64,000 nucleotides of DNA, taken from positions 1,771,887-1,835,886 of the forward strand of contig SSNP01000041.1 in assembly GCA_006937955.1 (NCBI GenBank). The letters are read 5' to 3'. Positions 9,660-21,200 of the stretch are shown here, one piece after another. Under the pieces are notes generated by a model. The model was not told where the DNA came from, made no database searches, and saw only the letters and a program-made list of their open reading frames with translations. The DNA is from Pachypanchax playfairii (lineage: Eukaryota; Chordata; Actinopteri; Cyprinodontiformes; Aplocheilidae). The position numbers and the translations under genes were made by a program. The first letter of the stretch is position 1. Each line of letters begins with the position of its first letter.

Positions 9660-12466
9660 ATGTTTTCTGGTCTTTCCTTAATGTAGTTTTTGTTCTATAT
9701 ACAGTGTAAATGTAACAACGTGCAGCTGTAAATGTAAACCTGAAGATAAAACACACAGGAGTCTTAAAATGACGAACTATTTCACAGTATTGTAGCAGAC
9801 GCGTGTTTACTGTAGCTCTGGGGTTTCTTTATGTGTTTGTCTGTTAAACTGCGGTCACTCCATCCGCTTCTGACCACCTTGAAACAACTTCACACATTTT
9901 ATGTTCTTTTACACTCAAATGGAGACTCTGGAACCGGACAAAATCTGAAATACGAGTCGTGCGGCCGCCATGTTGCTGAGTGCTACACGGAGCAGTCAGC
10001 GTTTAATGTTTACATGTTGAAGCCACGCGCCTTGTTCACACGTTGATTGTTGTGTTATGGAGTTGGAACAACCAGTGTGATGCTGGTGCATCTTTTTCAT
10101 GCTGCAGACTTTAATATGTTATATTTGTCGTTTTAGGCTGCTGTTTGATTAATCTGAGTTCTAACAGTGACACCTAGTGGTGAATGATCTGAACTGCACC
10201 ATGAACTTCTGTTCAAACAGACGAGGAGAATATCGATGGTTCAAAATGGTGTAAAGGGTCAGAGGGCCACGGGGAGGAAATTAAATACTTATATTCTCTG
10301 ACTGTAACACCTGAACTTATGCTGCTGAAACTTAACAGGTCACTCAACCAGTCACATGACAGTCTATCAGTGTGAAATACAAACATTAAAGGCAAAATAT
10401 GTAGAATGTTCAATAGTATGCTTTTTAAAAATAAATTCATACCAAAATTAGAGCGCTAAACAACATGTTTGCCATAATTTACCTTTCTTGGGCTCTGCCC
10501 CCAAAATGACCATTGACCAATCACACGACCGTTATCACGTGAGAAGGTCCGACAAACATTAATTCCAAACAAGATGGTAAAGTGGTGCGCCCACATCTAA
10601 CTACTAACTAGATGTCAGGGGGAGCTCGGTGCTGAGGAGCATTCTGGGAGGTGGCGCAGTCCACCCGTGGATATGCGTAAACCTGCTTGGGATTGCCACT
10701 GGCACTTGGCGGCGCAGGGAGCTGGCAGCTGGGAGTGCTCGCCGGCTGCGAGGGAGGCTGGCTGCGAGCGGACTGAGGCCAGAGCTGATTCGAGAGAGAA
10801 AGGAGATCAAGGCTGGTTCGATTTGAGACGTTGCAAAGGTATTTCTCCAAAAAAGGTCACATGGGAATACCTCTTCCAGTCATGATAATCTGTCGCACTG
10901 GTCGTGTTTGTCAGACGTAGCAACAGTAACTAATGGAGGTGGGACTCAGCGAAAGGTCAATTCCATATGTGGTTTATTTTATTTTATTTAAAAAAGTTAT
11001 TGATCTTATTAAATTTATTGTCAGACAGGCGAACATGGAGTAGTTTTTTTCCACCACTAGAGTGAGTATACCAGTTTTTGGCCGAGATTCTGGTCTTCTC
11101 AAGAAGAAGTATCATGCATGAGTTAGCTTCTGCTAAAATAAAAAAGGGATTCTTTTAATATTCAGATAAACCAATCGGACAATGTCATCCCAAAACATCT
11201 GGTTTAACTGCTTGTTTCTTTTGATTTAGTTTCTTACACAGTTCAATTCAATTGTATTGTTTATGTTAACCGCTTGTTTTCATTGCAGCATTTCTCGACC
11301 TGTCAAAATAAATGTTTTTTTTACAAAGAGATGTTTGTCTGTTTACTGCTGCAAAATGTTTGCAGCTGTTTTTTTCTGATTATAGATCATGGATGATTTT
11401 GTGTCAGCAGTGAGTTCTGGTGTGGTGACAGTGGGTGAAAGGAGATGCATGTGTATGAGAGAAGGAGAGCAGAAGATTCGGTGCTCCATTGACTTGAACT
11501 GCTCTGTAGTTGTGGTTCTATTTCAGCCTACAGGAACTATTTTTGTTAGGCTAATAAATGTGACTTGGAGTAAGAAATAATTCTCGTTTTTGGTGCTTAG
11601 TGGAAGTGACCGGGTTGTGATTTAACTCATTACTGCTACCTGGTGTTGAAAATATATGTCGCAGTAAGACTATAATAAAAACTTGCTGTGAATGCAGGGC
11701 AGCTGTGATTTTATCAGCCCGTATCTAGTTGACTTTAAAGTGTATTTCTATTTCTGCTGTTATACGACGTGCTGCCAGCTGTTCTGATGCTTGACTCTGG
11801 TTTATTTTGAGCTCCTGACAGATCTTTTTGCTTCTCTTTTAGATGGTAGAAAATGTTTGTTTGAGACAAAATCTCACAGGTGTAAAGACGAGGGATCAAA
11901 CAACAGCTGGATTCATCCAAAGAAGAACTGCTTCACGTTTAAAAGAAAATGAGTGACAGAATCCAGGAAACCGTTTTCATCCCTGTCGATCATCTGCATG
12001 TATCAAGTTTGTATATAATTATTCTTTATGTCCAGTGTGATGTTGTTAGTTACAGTTTAGTTTCAGCTTTCAGGCAGCTAACAATTTAACTTCTTATAAA
12101 AAACTTCTGGTTTGTAGGTCAGCTTGGTAACTGATGATGAAAGATTGACAGGGTTATAAAACACGGCAGTCAAATCAGCAGACTCTCCAACTCGAAACTG
12201 AAGTCTAAACATCCAAATTATCACAATAATTTTAAAGGCTTTTTGCACAAAATTAGATGTCACTTTTTCTGGTCTTGTTTCAGAAAATGGGTTTAACCAT
12301 TTTTGTAATCATGTAGTTTAACATTTATCTGTTGTCATTTTCACTTGCGGCTCCAAATAAACTAAGGTACAAAAATAATGTTCCAAAATGAGATGACATG
12401 ACACAAGAGGAATCTGAATAACTCAGTTTAGAAATGAATATCCATTGAAGTAACTGATCCTATTAA
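9660..12466. other. No intact gene recognised
   Basis: Short open frames only. Around 10600-10830 a GC-rich block (GGAGCTCGGTGCTGAGGAGC) is a diverged relative of the internal part of the TTAA-flanked elements at 25656 and 28424. The region probably forms intron and flank of the ten-finger ZNF gene. Confidence 0.4.
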
Positions 12467-12719
12467 CTCATTCAGTGTCAGCCACTTTCAGGTTTCATAT
12501 CCCCCTCAGTGCTCTTTTGTACTGCAGATTACTAAATAAGAGACAGAGGTAGAAACATTTTTTTTGCTTTTGAAAGAAGAAAGACTAAATTTTGTGCTGA
12601 TGGTTTCAGAATTCACAGTCATAGGAGAAAATATTCTGTGGGCCTTCAGAAATCAGTAAAAATGCTAAATATCTCTGTTACTGAGGGGGATATGAAATCT
12701 GAAAGTGGCACTGAATTAG
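12467..12719. mobile_element. TTAA-flanked MITE, 253 bp
   Basis: The ends CTCATTCAGTGTCAGCCACT and (on the right) AGTGGCACTGAATTAG are imperfect inverted repeats, each bordered by TTAA (12463-12466 and 12720-12723). The inverted similarity continues through TTTCATATCCCCCTCAG and its complement. TTAA target duplication indicates a piggyBac-type MITE. Confidence 0.8.
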
Positions 12720-12743
12720 TTAAACAAAATCTTCATTAAAATG

Positions 12744-12931
12744 GTGTTTTATTGACTTTGAGCTCTGCTTAGGATTTATTTTCTGTTCTAATCTCACCAA
12801 CAGAGTAATATCACAAACAATAAATGTGTGAANNNNNNNNNNGTGTTTTATTGACTTTGAGCTCTGCTTAGGATTTATTTTCTGTTCTAATCTCACCAAC
12901 AGAGTAATATCACAAACAATAAATGTGTGAA
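12744..12931. other. Assembly gap (10 N) between two identical 89-bp copies
   Basis: The N run is at 12833-12842. The 89 bases before it (12744-12832) and after it (12843-12931) are identical by eye, from GTGTTTTATTGACTTTG to AAATGTGTGAA. This is the usual trace of two contig ends that overlap but were not merged, so the true genome may hold a single copy. Confidence 0.85.
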
Positions 12932-12978
12932 CGGAAAGTTAAAAGTTGTTCTTAATTTAAATTCTATGATTCCTACAG

Positions 12979-14399
12979 ATGTTCATCAGACACTGCTTGT
13001 TAGAAACAGTACTCCTACAGAACGGAGTACTGCTGTGGACCAGCAGGAACCAGAACCCCTGCATATGAAGGAGGAACAGGAGAAAATCTGGAACAGTCTG
13101 GAAGGAGAGCATCTCAGTGTGAAGGAGGAGACTGATACCAGCATGTTTCCAGTGAGTATAAAAAGTGAGGATGATGAGGAGAAACCTCTGTTCTCACAGC
13201 TTCATCAGCAGGAAATGGAAGACCGAGATGTTCCAACCAGCAGCTCAGCTGATCAGATGACAACAGAAACTGATGAAGGAACAGAAACTGGTAGGAACTC
13301 AGATCTAAACACTGATGAAGAGACTTCAGAGACGGAAGTCAGTGGAGATGATGAAGAGGATAATGATGATGTGAATCTGGAATCTGAGCGCTCAGACTCC
13401 GGTTCTAAAACTGAAGACAGTGACAATGACTGCAAGGAGAGCAGAGCTTCTGAGTCAGACATAAACACTGTCAACACATTTAGCTGCTCTGAGTGTGAAA
13501 AGCAATTTCTCCACAAGAGGGCGCTTCAGAGTCACATGACATGTCATTTAAGGACAAAGTCTACAAACTGTTTGGATAATAAGAAAAGTTTTCATGACAA
13601 AACTGTAGATACACACGGAAAAGTCCAGGAAAGACTAAAATCATTTAGATGTGATGACTGTGGTAAAATACTTAGTAGAAAGTCTCATCTAAAATCCCAC
13701 ATAAGAATCCACACAGGATATAAACCGTTTGAATGTGGTGTCTGTACACAAAGATTTAATCTTAAAACAACTTTGAACTTACACATGAGAATCCACACTG
13801 GTGAAAAGCCATTTAAATGTAACGTCTGTGGACAAAGATTTAGTCAAAAGGCACATTTAAACTCACATATGAGAATCCACACTGGTGAAAAGCCATTTAA
13901 ATGTGATTTTTGTGAACAAAGATTTAGCCAGAAAAATAATTTAAATTCACACATTAGAATCCACACAGGGCAGAAACCTTTTGTATGTGATTTTTGTGGA
14001 CAAAGATTTGGTCTTAAAACAACATTAAAATCACACATGAGAATCCACACAGGTCAGAAGCCATTTGAATGTGATGTTTGTGGACTAAGATTTAATCAGA
14101 TGGCACATTTAAAGTCACACGTGAGAACCCACACGGGACAAAAGACATTTAAATGTGATTTTTGTGAACAAAGATTTAGTCGGAAGGCCAATTTGAATAG
14201 ACATATGAGAATCCACACAGGAGAGAAGCCATTTAAATGTGATGTTTGTGGACGGGCTTTTAGCCAGAAGGGACGTTTAAACTTACACACGAGAATCCAC
14301 ACAGGTGAAAAACCATTTGAATGTGATGTTTGTGGACAAAGATTTAGTCGGAAAGATCATTTAAACTCACACATGAGAATTCATATTAGGCCTGGGTGA
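12979..14399 (+). CDS. C2H2 zinc-finger protein, ten fingers (5' coding exon not found)
   Basis: The large exon begins after an acceptor (TCCTACAG, 12971-12978) in phase 1 with DVHQTLLVRN, the usual second-exon start of this ZNF type. The missing exon should end in G. Without it, an in-frame ATG at 12966 would give about 477 residues. An acidic, Ser/Glu/Asp-rich linker is followed by one isolated finger (FSCSECEKQF), a degenerate finger, then nine tandem fingers with CDxCGQRFSxK and HMRIHTGEKP linkers. Known role: nuclear DNA binding. The last codons (RPG, stop) come from a hAT terminus that starts at 14387, so the array is probably truncated. The 10-N gap lies just upstream and could hide sequence. 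Confidence 0.82.
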
Positions 14400-14782
14400 T
14401 AAATCGATTAAATGAATTAATTCAAATTTTTTGTTGCAGATGATTTAAAAAATTAATAAAGCCAGATTTTGCGTAGTGGAGCATTTTGGCTCCCTGCCGT
14501 TTCCGTAGCATTAGTTTCAGATGGTTTGCGGTGGCAGACGGGAAGCAAAAGACCCCACGCTGCAACATTTGCCTAAAGCCCATCACAGTCAAAGGCAGCA
14601 GCACCATAAACTCATTCTAAAACCTGAAACAGATGCGTCCAGCCAAACATGAAAACACCAGTCTCTCAGAGACAAACAAAAACCGCAGTGACCAACAAGC
14701 CGTAGTTAAAAACAGCTAACTGTAACCAAATCCTTTGTACAAGGGACCACAAATAACAGGAAAGAGGTACAGTGGAGAACAA
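14387..14782 (+). mobile_element. hAT relic with BED-finger-like coding remnant
   Basis: It begins TAGGCCTGGGTGATAAATCG, a fish hAT terminus. About 14520-14630 reads as FAVADGKQKTPRCNICLKPI and TVKGSSTIN, which resembles the BED zinc finger at the start of hAT transposases. Stops interrupt it and no right end was found. Confidence 0.55.
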
Positions 14783-14998
14783 TCACTGAGTTAAACAAAA
14801 TCTTCATTAAAATTGTGTTTTATTGACTTTGAGCTCTGCTTAGGATTTATTTTCTGTTCTAATCTCACCAACAGAGTAATATCACAAACAATAAATGTGT
14901 GAATGGAAAGTTAAAAGTTCTTAATTTAAATTCTATGATTCGTACAGATGCTCAACAGACGCTGCTGATTAGAAACGATGCTCCTACAGTACAGAGTC
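14783..14998 (+). pseudogene. Truncated copy of the ten-finger ZNF exon start
   Basis: This segment repeats 12720-13010: GTTAAACAAAATCTTCATT, the same intron tail, an acceptor (GTACAG) and a coding start like DVHQTLL (here DAQQTLLI). It stops after about 55 coding bases (TACAGAGTCGC). It is a third copy of the block that borders the assembly gap and codes for nothing complete. Confidence 0.7.
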
Positions 14999-14999
14999 G

Positions 15000-16560
15000 C
15001 TTAAAGTTTTCTGTTGTTTGTACTTGTTGCTTTCCTTAATAATTAGGGAGAAAATCAATCAAATGAAGTAAGATCAAATCAGGAGGTAATACTAAAAAGG
15101 TACAGTCATAAATACTTTACCAATGATGACATTAATGGCCTGGCGCTGGAGAGAGAGGGAAGAGTTGAGTTTTTATAGAGAGGAAAATGCTTTTTAGGTG
15201 TTCACCTCCATTGAAGCAACCGGTGGAATGCATAGGGCGGAACTGACCAGTAGCTGCCACCCCGTAGCCTGAGGAGGGAAGGAGAGAAAAAAAAAACCCA
15301 CCAAAACACAAAGAAACAGAAACCAAAAAAACGGAGGTTTGAACCGAGACCTCCAGATTTTTAACAGTATAAGGTCTGAAAACCTTGTTATTTTCCACTG
15401 AAATTACAAAAAAAAAAAAGAGTTGATGACAAACTTTTCAAAATAGTTTAAAATGGCACAATATTAATGGATTTAAAGAAAAAAAATGTCTGAAAGATGA
15501 GATCTCTGTTCCAAAATTTTTATTTAGAAACAAGTTAACAGTTCACATGGAAACATCCAAATGAAGTCAAACACCAAATAATGAGATGAAAAAGTCAATA
15601 TTTTTCTTAGTAATGAAACATGTCAGAATGACATCGACGTTATTTTCAGAAACAAGCTTAAATCAAGTTGTGATTGGACAATTTTAACAAAAGTGAATCT
15701 GAATAAACATCAGGATGAAGCCTGGCTACTCAACAAACTTCTGTTGATTAGACAATGTGTGAAAATCCTTCAGCAGTTTGTAAATTCATCTTGTTTGATT
15801 GCAGCTCAGGGATTCTCTGATATAACAGTGTTTGAAATAACACCATTTAAGGTAATGGCATTACCAACATTGTTGGATTTTTAGTAACAGAATAATTAAT
15901 CATAATTTCCAACATTACAACACCGTTATCATTAGTGAACATAAAATGCAGTGCATTGCTATGAATTGATAAAATATACCACATAATGTGAACACTCCAC
16001 TGACTACACTCAGTCTCACACACAATTGGCTAAGGAAGAGTCACATGTTTCATGGTAGCCAATCAGAGCCATCAGAAAGGACACGCAAATACCCCCTCAC
16101 AAACTTATTTTGAAGAAACTACTTGAATACAGTATTGTATGGCTTTTTAGACTATTTTTCTTAGGTTGTAAGTTTATTTAATTTGCTACAATTACTGCAA
16201 GCACACTTTACATTGTTTGACTGTTTATTTTGAGAAAAATGTTCGAAATGCATTTTTGTATGGCTTCCAGACTATTTGTATCATATTGGGAGTTTGATTT
16301 TTTTAATATATTTTAGCTTCTACAAGCACACTTTATATTTCTTAATGGTTTTCTTCTCAAGAATATACTTAAAGTACTGATTGTCCACTAGACCAGTTGT
16401 CTGAGATTGTCACTTTCTTTAATAAAGATGACACACCTTATATTGTTTACCTGTTTTTAAATTTTTTAAATATATTCAAGTGCAGGGCAAATCTTTGGCA
16501 GCCTGTTTATTTGCAACAAATTTAAAAAAATATTTACAATTTATCTGTTTACTCATTTCC
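15000..16560. other. No gene recognised; inverted ZNF 3'-end copy at 15505-15600
   Basis: AT-rich. The block at 15505-15600 is the reverse complement of 8880-8997 (ATTTTTATTTAGAAACAAG). Around 15130-15400 a repeat-like segment holds TATAAAAAC on the minus strand, but no element boundaries could be fixed. Confidence 0.4.
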
Positions 16561-16599
16561 ACTGACTCGTGAAACCTCAAAAATCTAAATTCTTTTATG

Positions 16600-16749
16600 T
16601 ATTACCACTTATTTTAGTAATGCATTGAGTTACTTTCTCAGGTAACTAGGGACTTTTTTGTAGATTAATTCAGTTACTAACTCAATTACTTTATGGAACA
16701 AATAATAACTATATCTAAGTACTTTTTTAAAGTAACATTCCCAACACTG
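16600..16749. mobile_element. hAT-type terminus
   Basis: The stretch ending AAAGTAACATTCCCAACACTG at 16749, preceded by CAGTTACTAACTCAATTACT, is a recurrent fish hAT-family end. The opposite terminus was not found. Confidence 0.45.
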
Positions 16750-16976
16750 ATAAGTTTATCACATGTGCAGTAAACTAACTGCAGCTAACAGGAAGTGAAT
16801 TGTCTGTGGACACAGACAGAAAACAAACACAAGAATGCTGAGAATTTTCTCAGGAGTCATTAAGAAGAGTTTCAAAAAGAACCAGATTGAATCTGTGAAG
16901 ACGTTTGTGGAGAGTCGTCCAGGACATGCCCATTTAGGTTTTAAAAAAAAGCGGAAATATTTGTTCAACAGTGAAA

Positions 16977-18170
16977 GGGTCTGATTTATCAATATTCCAA
17001 GTAAAGAGCACAAAATTGTGTGTGGGGCAAAAAATTTGCACCAAGGGCGTGTTCCTAATTTGAGGATAATATACTAATATTGATTGCACAATTGATCGCA
17101 GGTGCAAACAGCAAGATTAATGAGGAGCTTGCCTGTTTCAGGTTTGATAAATCACATTACATTTGGATCGCCAATTTATTTACATGTTCTCCTATCAATA
17201 TTTTGCATCATCCGACCGAAACACCCACATTGCATATTCACCTAAGGCAAAAGTGCTAAAAGGATTGTGTGCATCAGTTTCACCTGCTCGTTGTTAGTAA
17301 ATCACCTGCTGCTTGTTTTTGCGGCTGCTAAGAGTTTTTGACTTGTTTTAATAAACCACAATGGTTTACAAATCGTCCACACGGATCTCTCCCTACGGTT
17401 TGGCAAGCACATGGTCCGTGACAAAAATAAAGAGTTGTGTTCACGTGGAGGATCAACCTGTTAATCTAAACAGCACAGTGGTAGTCATGTCTAGCGGAGG
17501 AGGAGAGGAGCTTGAAAAACCACCCGCATCATTCAAGTCGTATGTATAGGAGCATTTTGGCTTCGCTGTAAAATACAATGATGACGGAAGAAGGACGGTG
17601 AAGTGACGGTGAAGCTACATCATCCTGGTGTGTCAGTGACAGGATCCAACACAAATGTACAGCGCAACAACCACTAACCAGCATTTAAACAGCCTTTAGC
17701 GGGACAATCCGATCGAGCTAAAGTGATAACAAACACTATCAGTGTGTTTATAGCTGCAGAAATGAGGCCATAATCCGTTGTGCAAAACAAGAGCTTTAAA
17801 CATATGCTGAAAGAATTTGAGCCACGTTACGAAATTCCATCTCAAACACGCACCTCAGTGAAAAGATATGATTCATTTTGATAAATTAAAATTTTTTAAT
17901 CAAATTTGTTTTTTTCTAATAAATTTGATTCAAAATTTTATTTAAACGTTGGATTGACATCTTAAATTAAATGTTTGTATTTAATGAGCATTGAGTATAT
18001 TGCACTAAGCATTTTACAAAATAAATGGGGAGCAAAGTTATGTCTTTTTTATTTCTTTCTGATGATTCAAAAAGTGATCCAATCCGTGACTCAAAACCGT
18101 GATCCGATCTGAACCGTGAGTTTATTGATCCGTTGCACCACTAACCGCAAACCTTTGATAAATCAGGCCC
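16977..18170. mobile_element. Harbinger-type element interrupted by a hAT relic
   Basis: The left end GGGTCTGATTTATCAATATT and right end AACCTTTGATAAATCAGGCCC are inverted repeats of the Harbinger type, like those of the element at 31547-33038. Roughly 17340-18143 is a separate hAT insertion. The element lies just downstream of the NLR stop codon, in or near its 3' UTR. Confidence 0.6.
17361..18143 (+). pseudogene. ZBED-type hAT transposase relic
   Basis: An N-terminal frame ends GGGEELEKPPASFKSYV, then a stop. The same frame continues EHFGFAVKYNDDGRRTVK, the typical start of a BED finger. Further on come a block HHPGVSVTGSN and, near 17795, KHMLKEFEPRYEIPSQTRTS, a hAT transposase signature. 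The sequence ends GATCCGTTGCACCACTA at 18143, a hAT terminus. Several stops and deletions show it is dead. Confidence 0.65.
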
Positions 18171-18210
18171 AGAGTGTCTCTGTGACAGGACCAGACTCTT
18201 TACATCAAAC

Positions 18211-21200
18211 TCAACACAGAAACACTGAAGAACCATAAAGTACTGTAAATCCAGGATAAAGAGTTTGAGTGAATGTGGTGTTGAAGGTGTGGAGGTGGAT
18301 CAGTGTGTCAGATGAGACTCTGTAGAAAGACAGAATGCCAGCAGGACAGTCCACATACACTCCTACTCTGTTAGAGACAGAGGAGGATGAGGTGGAGGAC
18401 GAGATGGATGTTTCACTTTTATTGTGCCAGACAGAGTAACGACCATCATCAGAGCAGAACAGGCTCCAGGACTGATCATTACATCCAAACACACAGTCAT
18501 TACTGTCTCCTTTGCTTCTGATTTCTCTGTAACTCACTGATATAAAAACGTTCCCTTTCCACTCCACCTCCCAGTAACATCGACCAGTCAGTCCATTTCT
18601 ACACAGCAGCTGCTCCCAGAAATCAAATCTGTCTGGGTGATCAGGATATGACTGAACCTCCTTCATGCATGTCACCTTCCTGTTGTTGTCAGACAGTTTG
18701 AGTTTTCTGTTCATTGTGTCTGTGTTGATTTGGAGCTGATGGGAATCTGATGGAGAGAACAATTATTCATTTTATTTTTCTCATCTCTTTAAGACTAAAT
18801 CCATAGAATATTTTGTGTTTTCTAAACTCTGACAACTTCATTTTAGCTTTTCAATTGAAATGCAGCTATAAACTGTCATCTTTAATCTGACCTCAACCTG
18901 TCAGATACAGGCTCATGGTTTTATTAATATTTACAGTTTGCTTCCAGCTTCAAATCCACTCATGTGACAGGGATTTAAATATATTTATGTTTGACGCTCT
19001 GCAACACATGTATCACCACTTTGAGGATGGTTGAAAGTTGCTGCTTTGTTGTCAAGAATCAAATGAAAAACACTTACACTTCCTCAGACCTGGTGTCAAC
19101 CATTGGACTCCAGCAGGCTCCACCCTGAAAGAACGAGGAATCTCTTTCAGCGTGTAAACATGGGCATCACATGACTTCATACTCAGATGGATGTCAGAAT
19201 GCTTATGTTGCACATTATAGATTCATGAATGAGAAGCGTTATTTATTTCACCTGATTTCTTTGTCAGAGGCTCCAACTTTCTTTTTTCAATCTAGTAACA
19301 CCTTATAATGTTAGAACATTTATTTAGAAATTATAGAAACACAAATCGCTCTTTTTCCTTAAATAATTACAACATTGTTACAAAATCACTGTCATTGTTA
19401 TCGTGGTAATGCAACTTGCCAAAAAGTGTCAAACCTTTGATAAATCAGGCCCTTTGTGCTTTTGCAGCAGGTCTCTCCATACCTGAGACTGTCCAGTCTC
19501 CAGCGTAGATCATTGAGTCCAGTTGACAGCAGCTTGACTCCTTCCTCTCCTGGATGATTGTAGCTCAGGTCCAGTTCTCTCAGATGGGAGGGGTTGGAAC
19601 TCAGGGCTGAGGCCAGACAATCAAATCCTTCCGCTGTGATCAAACAACCTGACAACCTGTGGACACATAAAACATTTCAAACAGTGAAACAAACACTGAG
19701 TCACTTCTTTTCTCTGCAGGATCAAATAAGATCAGAAATTAGTTACTTCACTGTCACTGGCTGTATTGACATCTGATAGTCCGGTGAACTCGGTTCCATT
19801 GGGGACCAAAATTACAACATTGTGGCTGTTTTTAGTTGGTGCGGTTTGAATTCACACTGCACTTTATAAAACGGCCCAAATAAGCTTAGGAGCATGTTTA
19901 CACCCCCGTCTGTGGTGGCGCTGTGGAGTTACTGCACTACTTTTTTATTGCTGTTACTGCACTTCCTGGTGCTGCCGTGGGAGAGTTGGTGTCTGCCTGT
20001 GAGGAGTTACAGAACTCTGAACCTTTTGCTCTGTTGTTGTTACCTCCGCCAAAGAGGAAATGTTTTCAACAGGGTTTGTCTGGCTGTTAGCAGGATAACA
20101 CAAAAACTTATGGATGGATTTTGATGAAATTTTCAGGAAAGGTGAGAAATGACCCAAGGAACAATTGATTCAATTTTGGGGGTGATCCGGATTACTGTCT
20201 GGATTCAGGAATTTTTTTAAGGATACGTACACAGTACTTTTTATATTATATCCAAGTGCTGCTTGGTGGAGGCCTGCGCTCTCCGAGTGCTTTTCTAGTT
20301 TTTGTTTGTTTTATTCAATAAAAGAATCTAGATTATCCAGTGAGGTTTATTCTTAGTTTATTTAGTGTTTTCTTAGTGTCTTAGTATGTTCTTACAGAAT
20401 AAGGTTGTAGAATGCTCTGTCTTCCAGGTTTGGAAGTCTCTGAAGTGAATAAGGTCTAAATAATAAACAATCGTGTCTGATTCTTTTATAGGTCTAATTA
20501 TATATGAGAATCATACCAACACCATCTACTGGAAAGCTGCGAGTCATCAATAAAACCCAATTTTTAACACGATAAATCCTCACCTGAGAGTTTCCAGTTG
20601 ACAGTGTGGACTTTTTAGTCCAACAGACAGCAGCTGAATCCCTAAATCCTGCACGTTGTTGTTACTCAGGTCCAGTTCTTTGAGACAGGAGGACTTGGAG
20701 TTGAGAACTATGGACAGAACTTCACAGCTTCTTTCTGAGAGGTTGCAGACACTCAACCTGTAGACACAATAATGAAGAATTCAAGGATTCATGTTATTTT
20801 CTTTAGACAGTGTTTAAGACAGAGACATGTGGACAGAGGAAAAAAGAAAGCCCAGAAATATTTGGACACTAATACAAGTTTTGTTATTTTAGCTATTTAC
20901 CAAAATATATTCAATATATAGTTATACAATCAATATAGGCATAATGTGCACTTCCAAACTGGATTAAGGGTTTCAGAATTAAGGCTCTTTAATATGTAGC
21001 CATCTCTTTTTCAAGCTGCTCAAAAGTAATTGAACAAATTAACATTACCAGAAATAAAATGATTATTTTTAATATTTTGTTGAGAATCCCTTGCAGGCAA
21101 TGACTGCTTGAAATCTGGAACCCAAAGACATCACCAAATTCTGGGTTTCTTTGCCTGCCTTTACTGCAGAGTCTTCAGTTGTTGCTTGGTTGTGCATCTT

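Noticed and set aside
10600..10830. Overlapping GC-rich open frames on both strands
   Set aside because: Similar to the GC-rich interior of the TTAA elements at 25656 and 28424; repeat, not gene.
12927..12978. Extension of the ten-finger ZNF frame upstream of the acceptor
   Set aside because: The frame begins at GTG and reads intron-like sequence; the TCCTACAG acceptor and the paralogue pattern place the exon start at 12979.
15130..15400. Possible solo LTR with TATAAAA and a tRNA B-box-like GGTTCAAACC on the minus strand
   Set aside because: No terminal TG..CA ends, target duplication or second copy could be found in the window.
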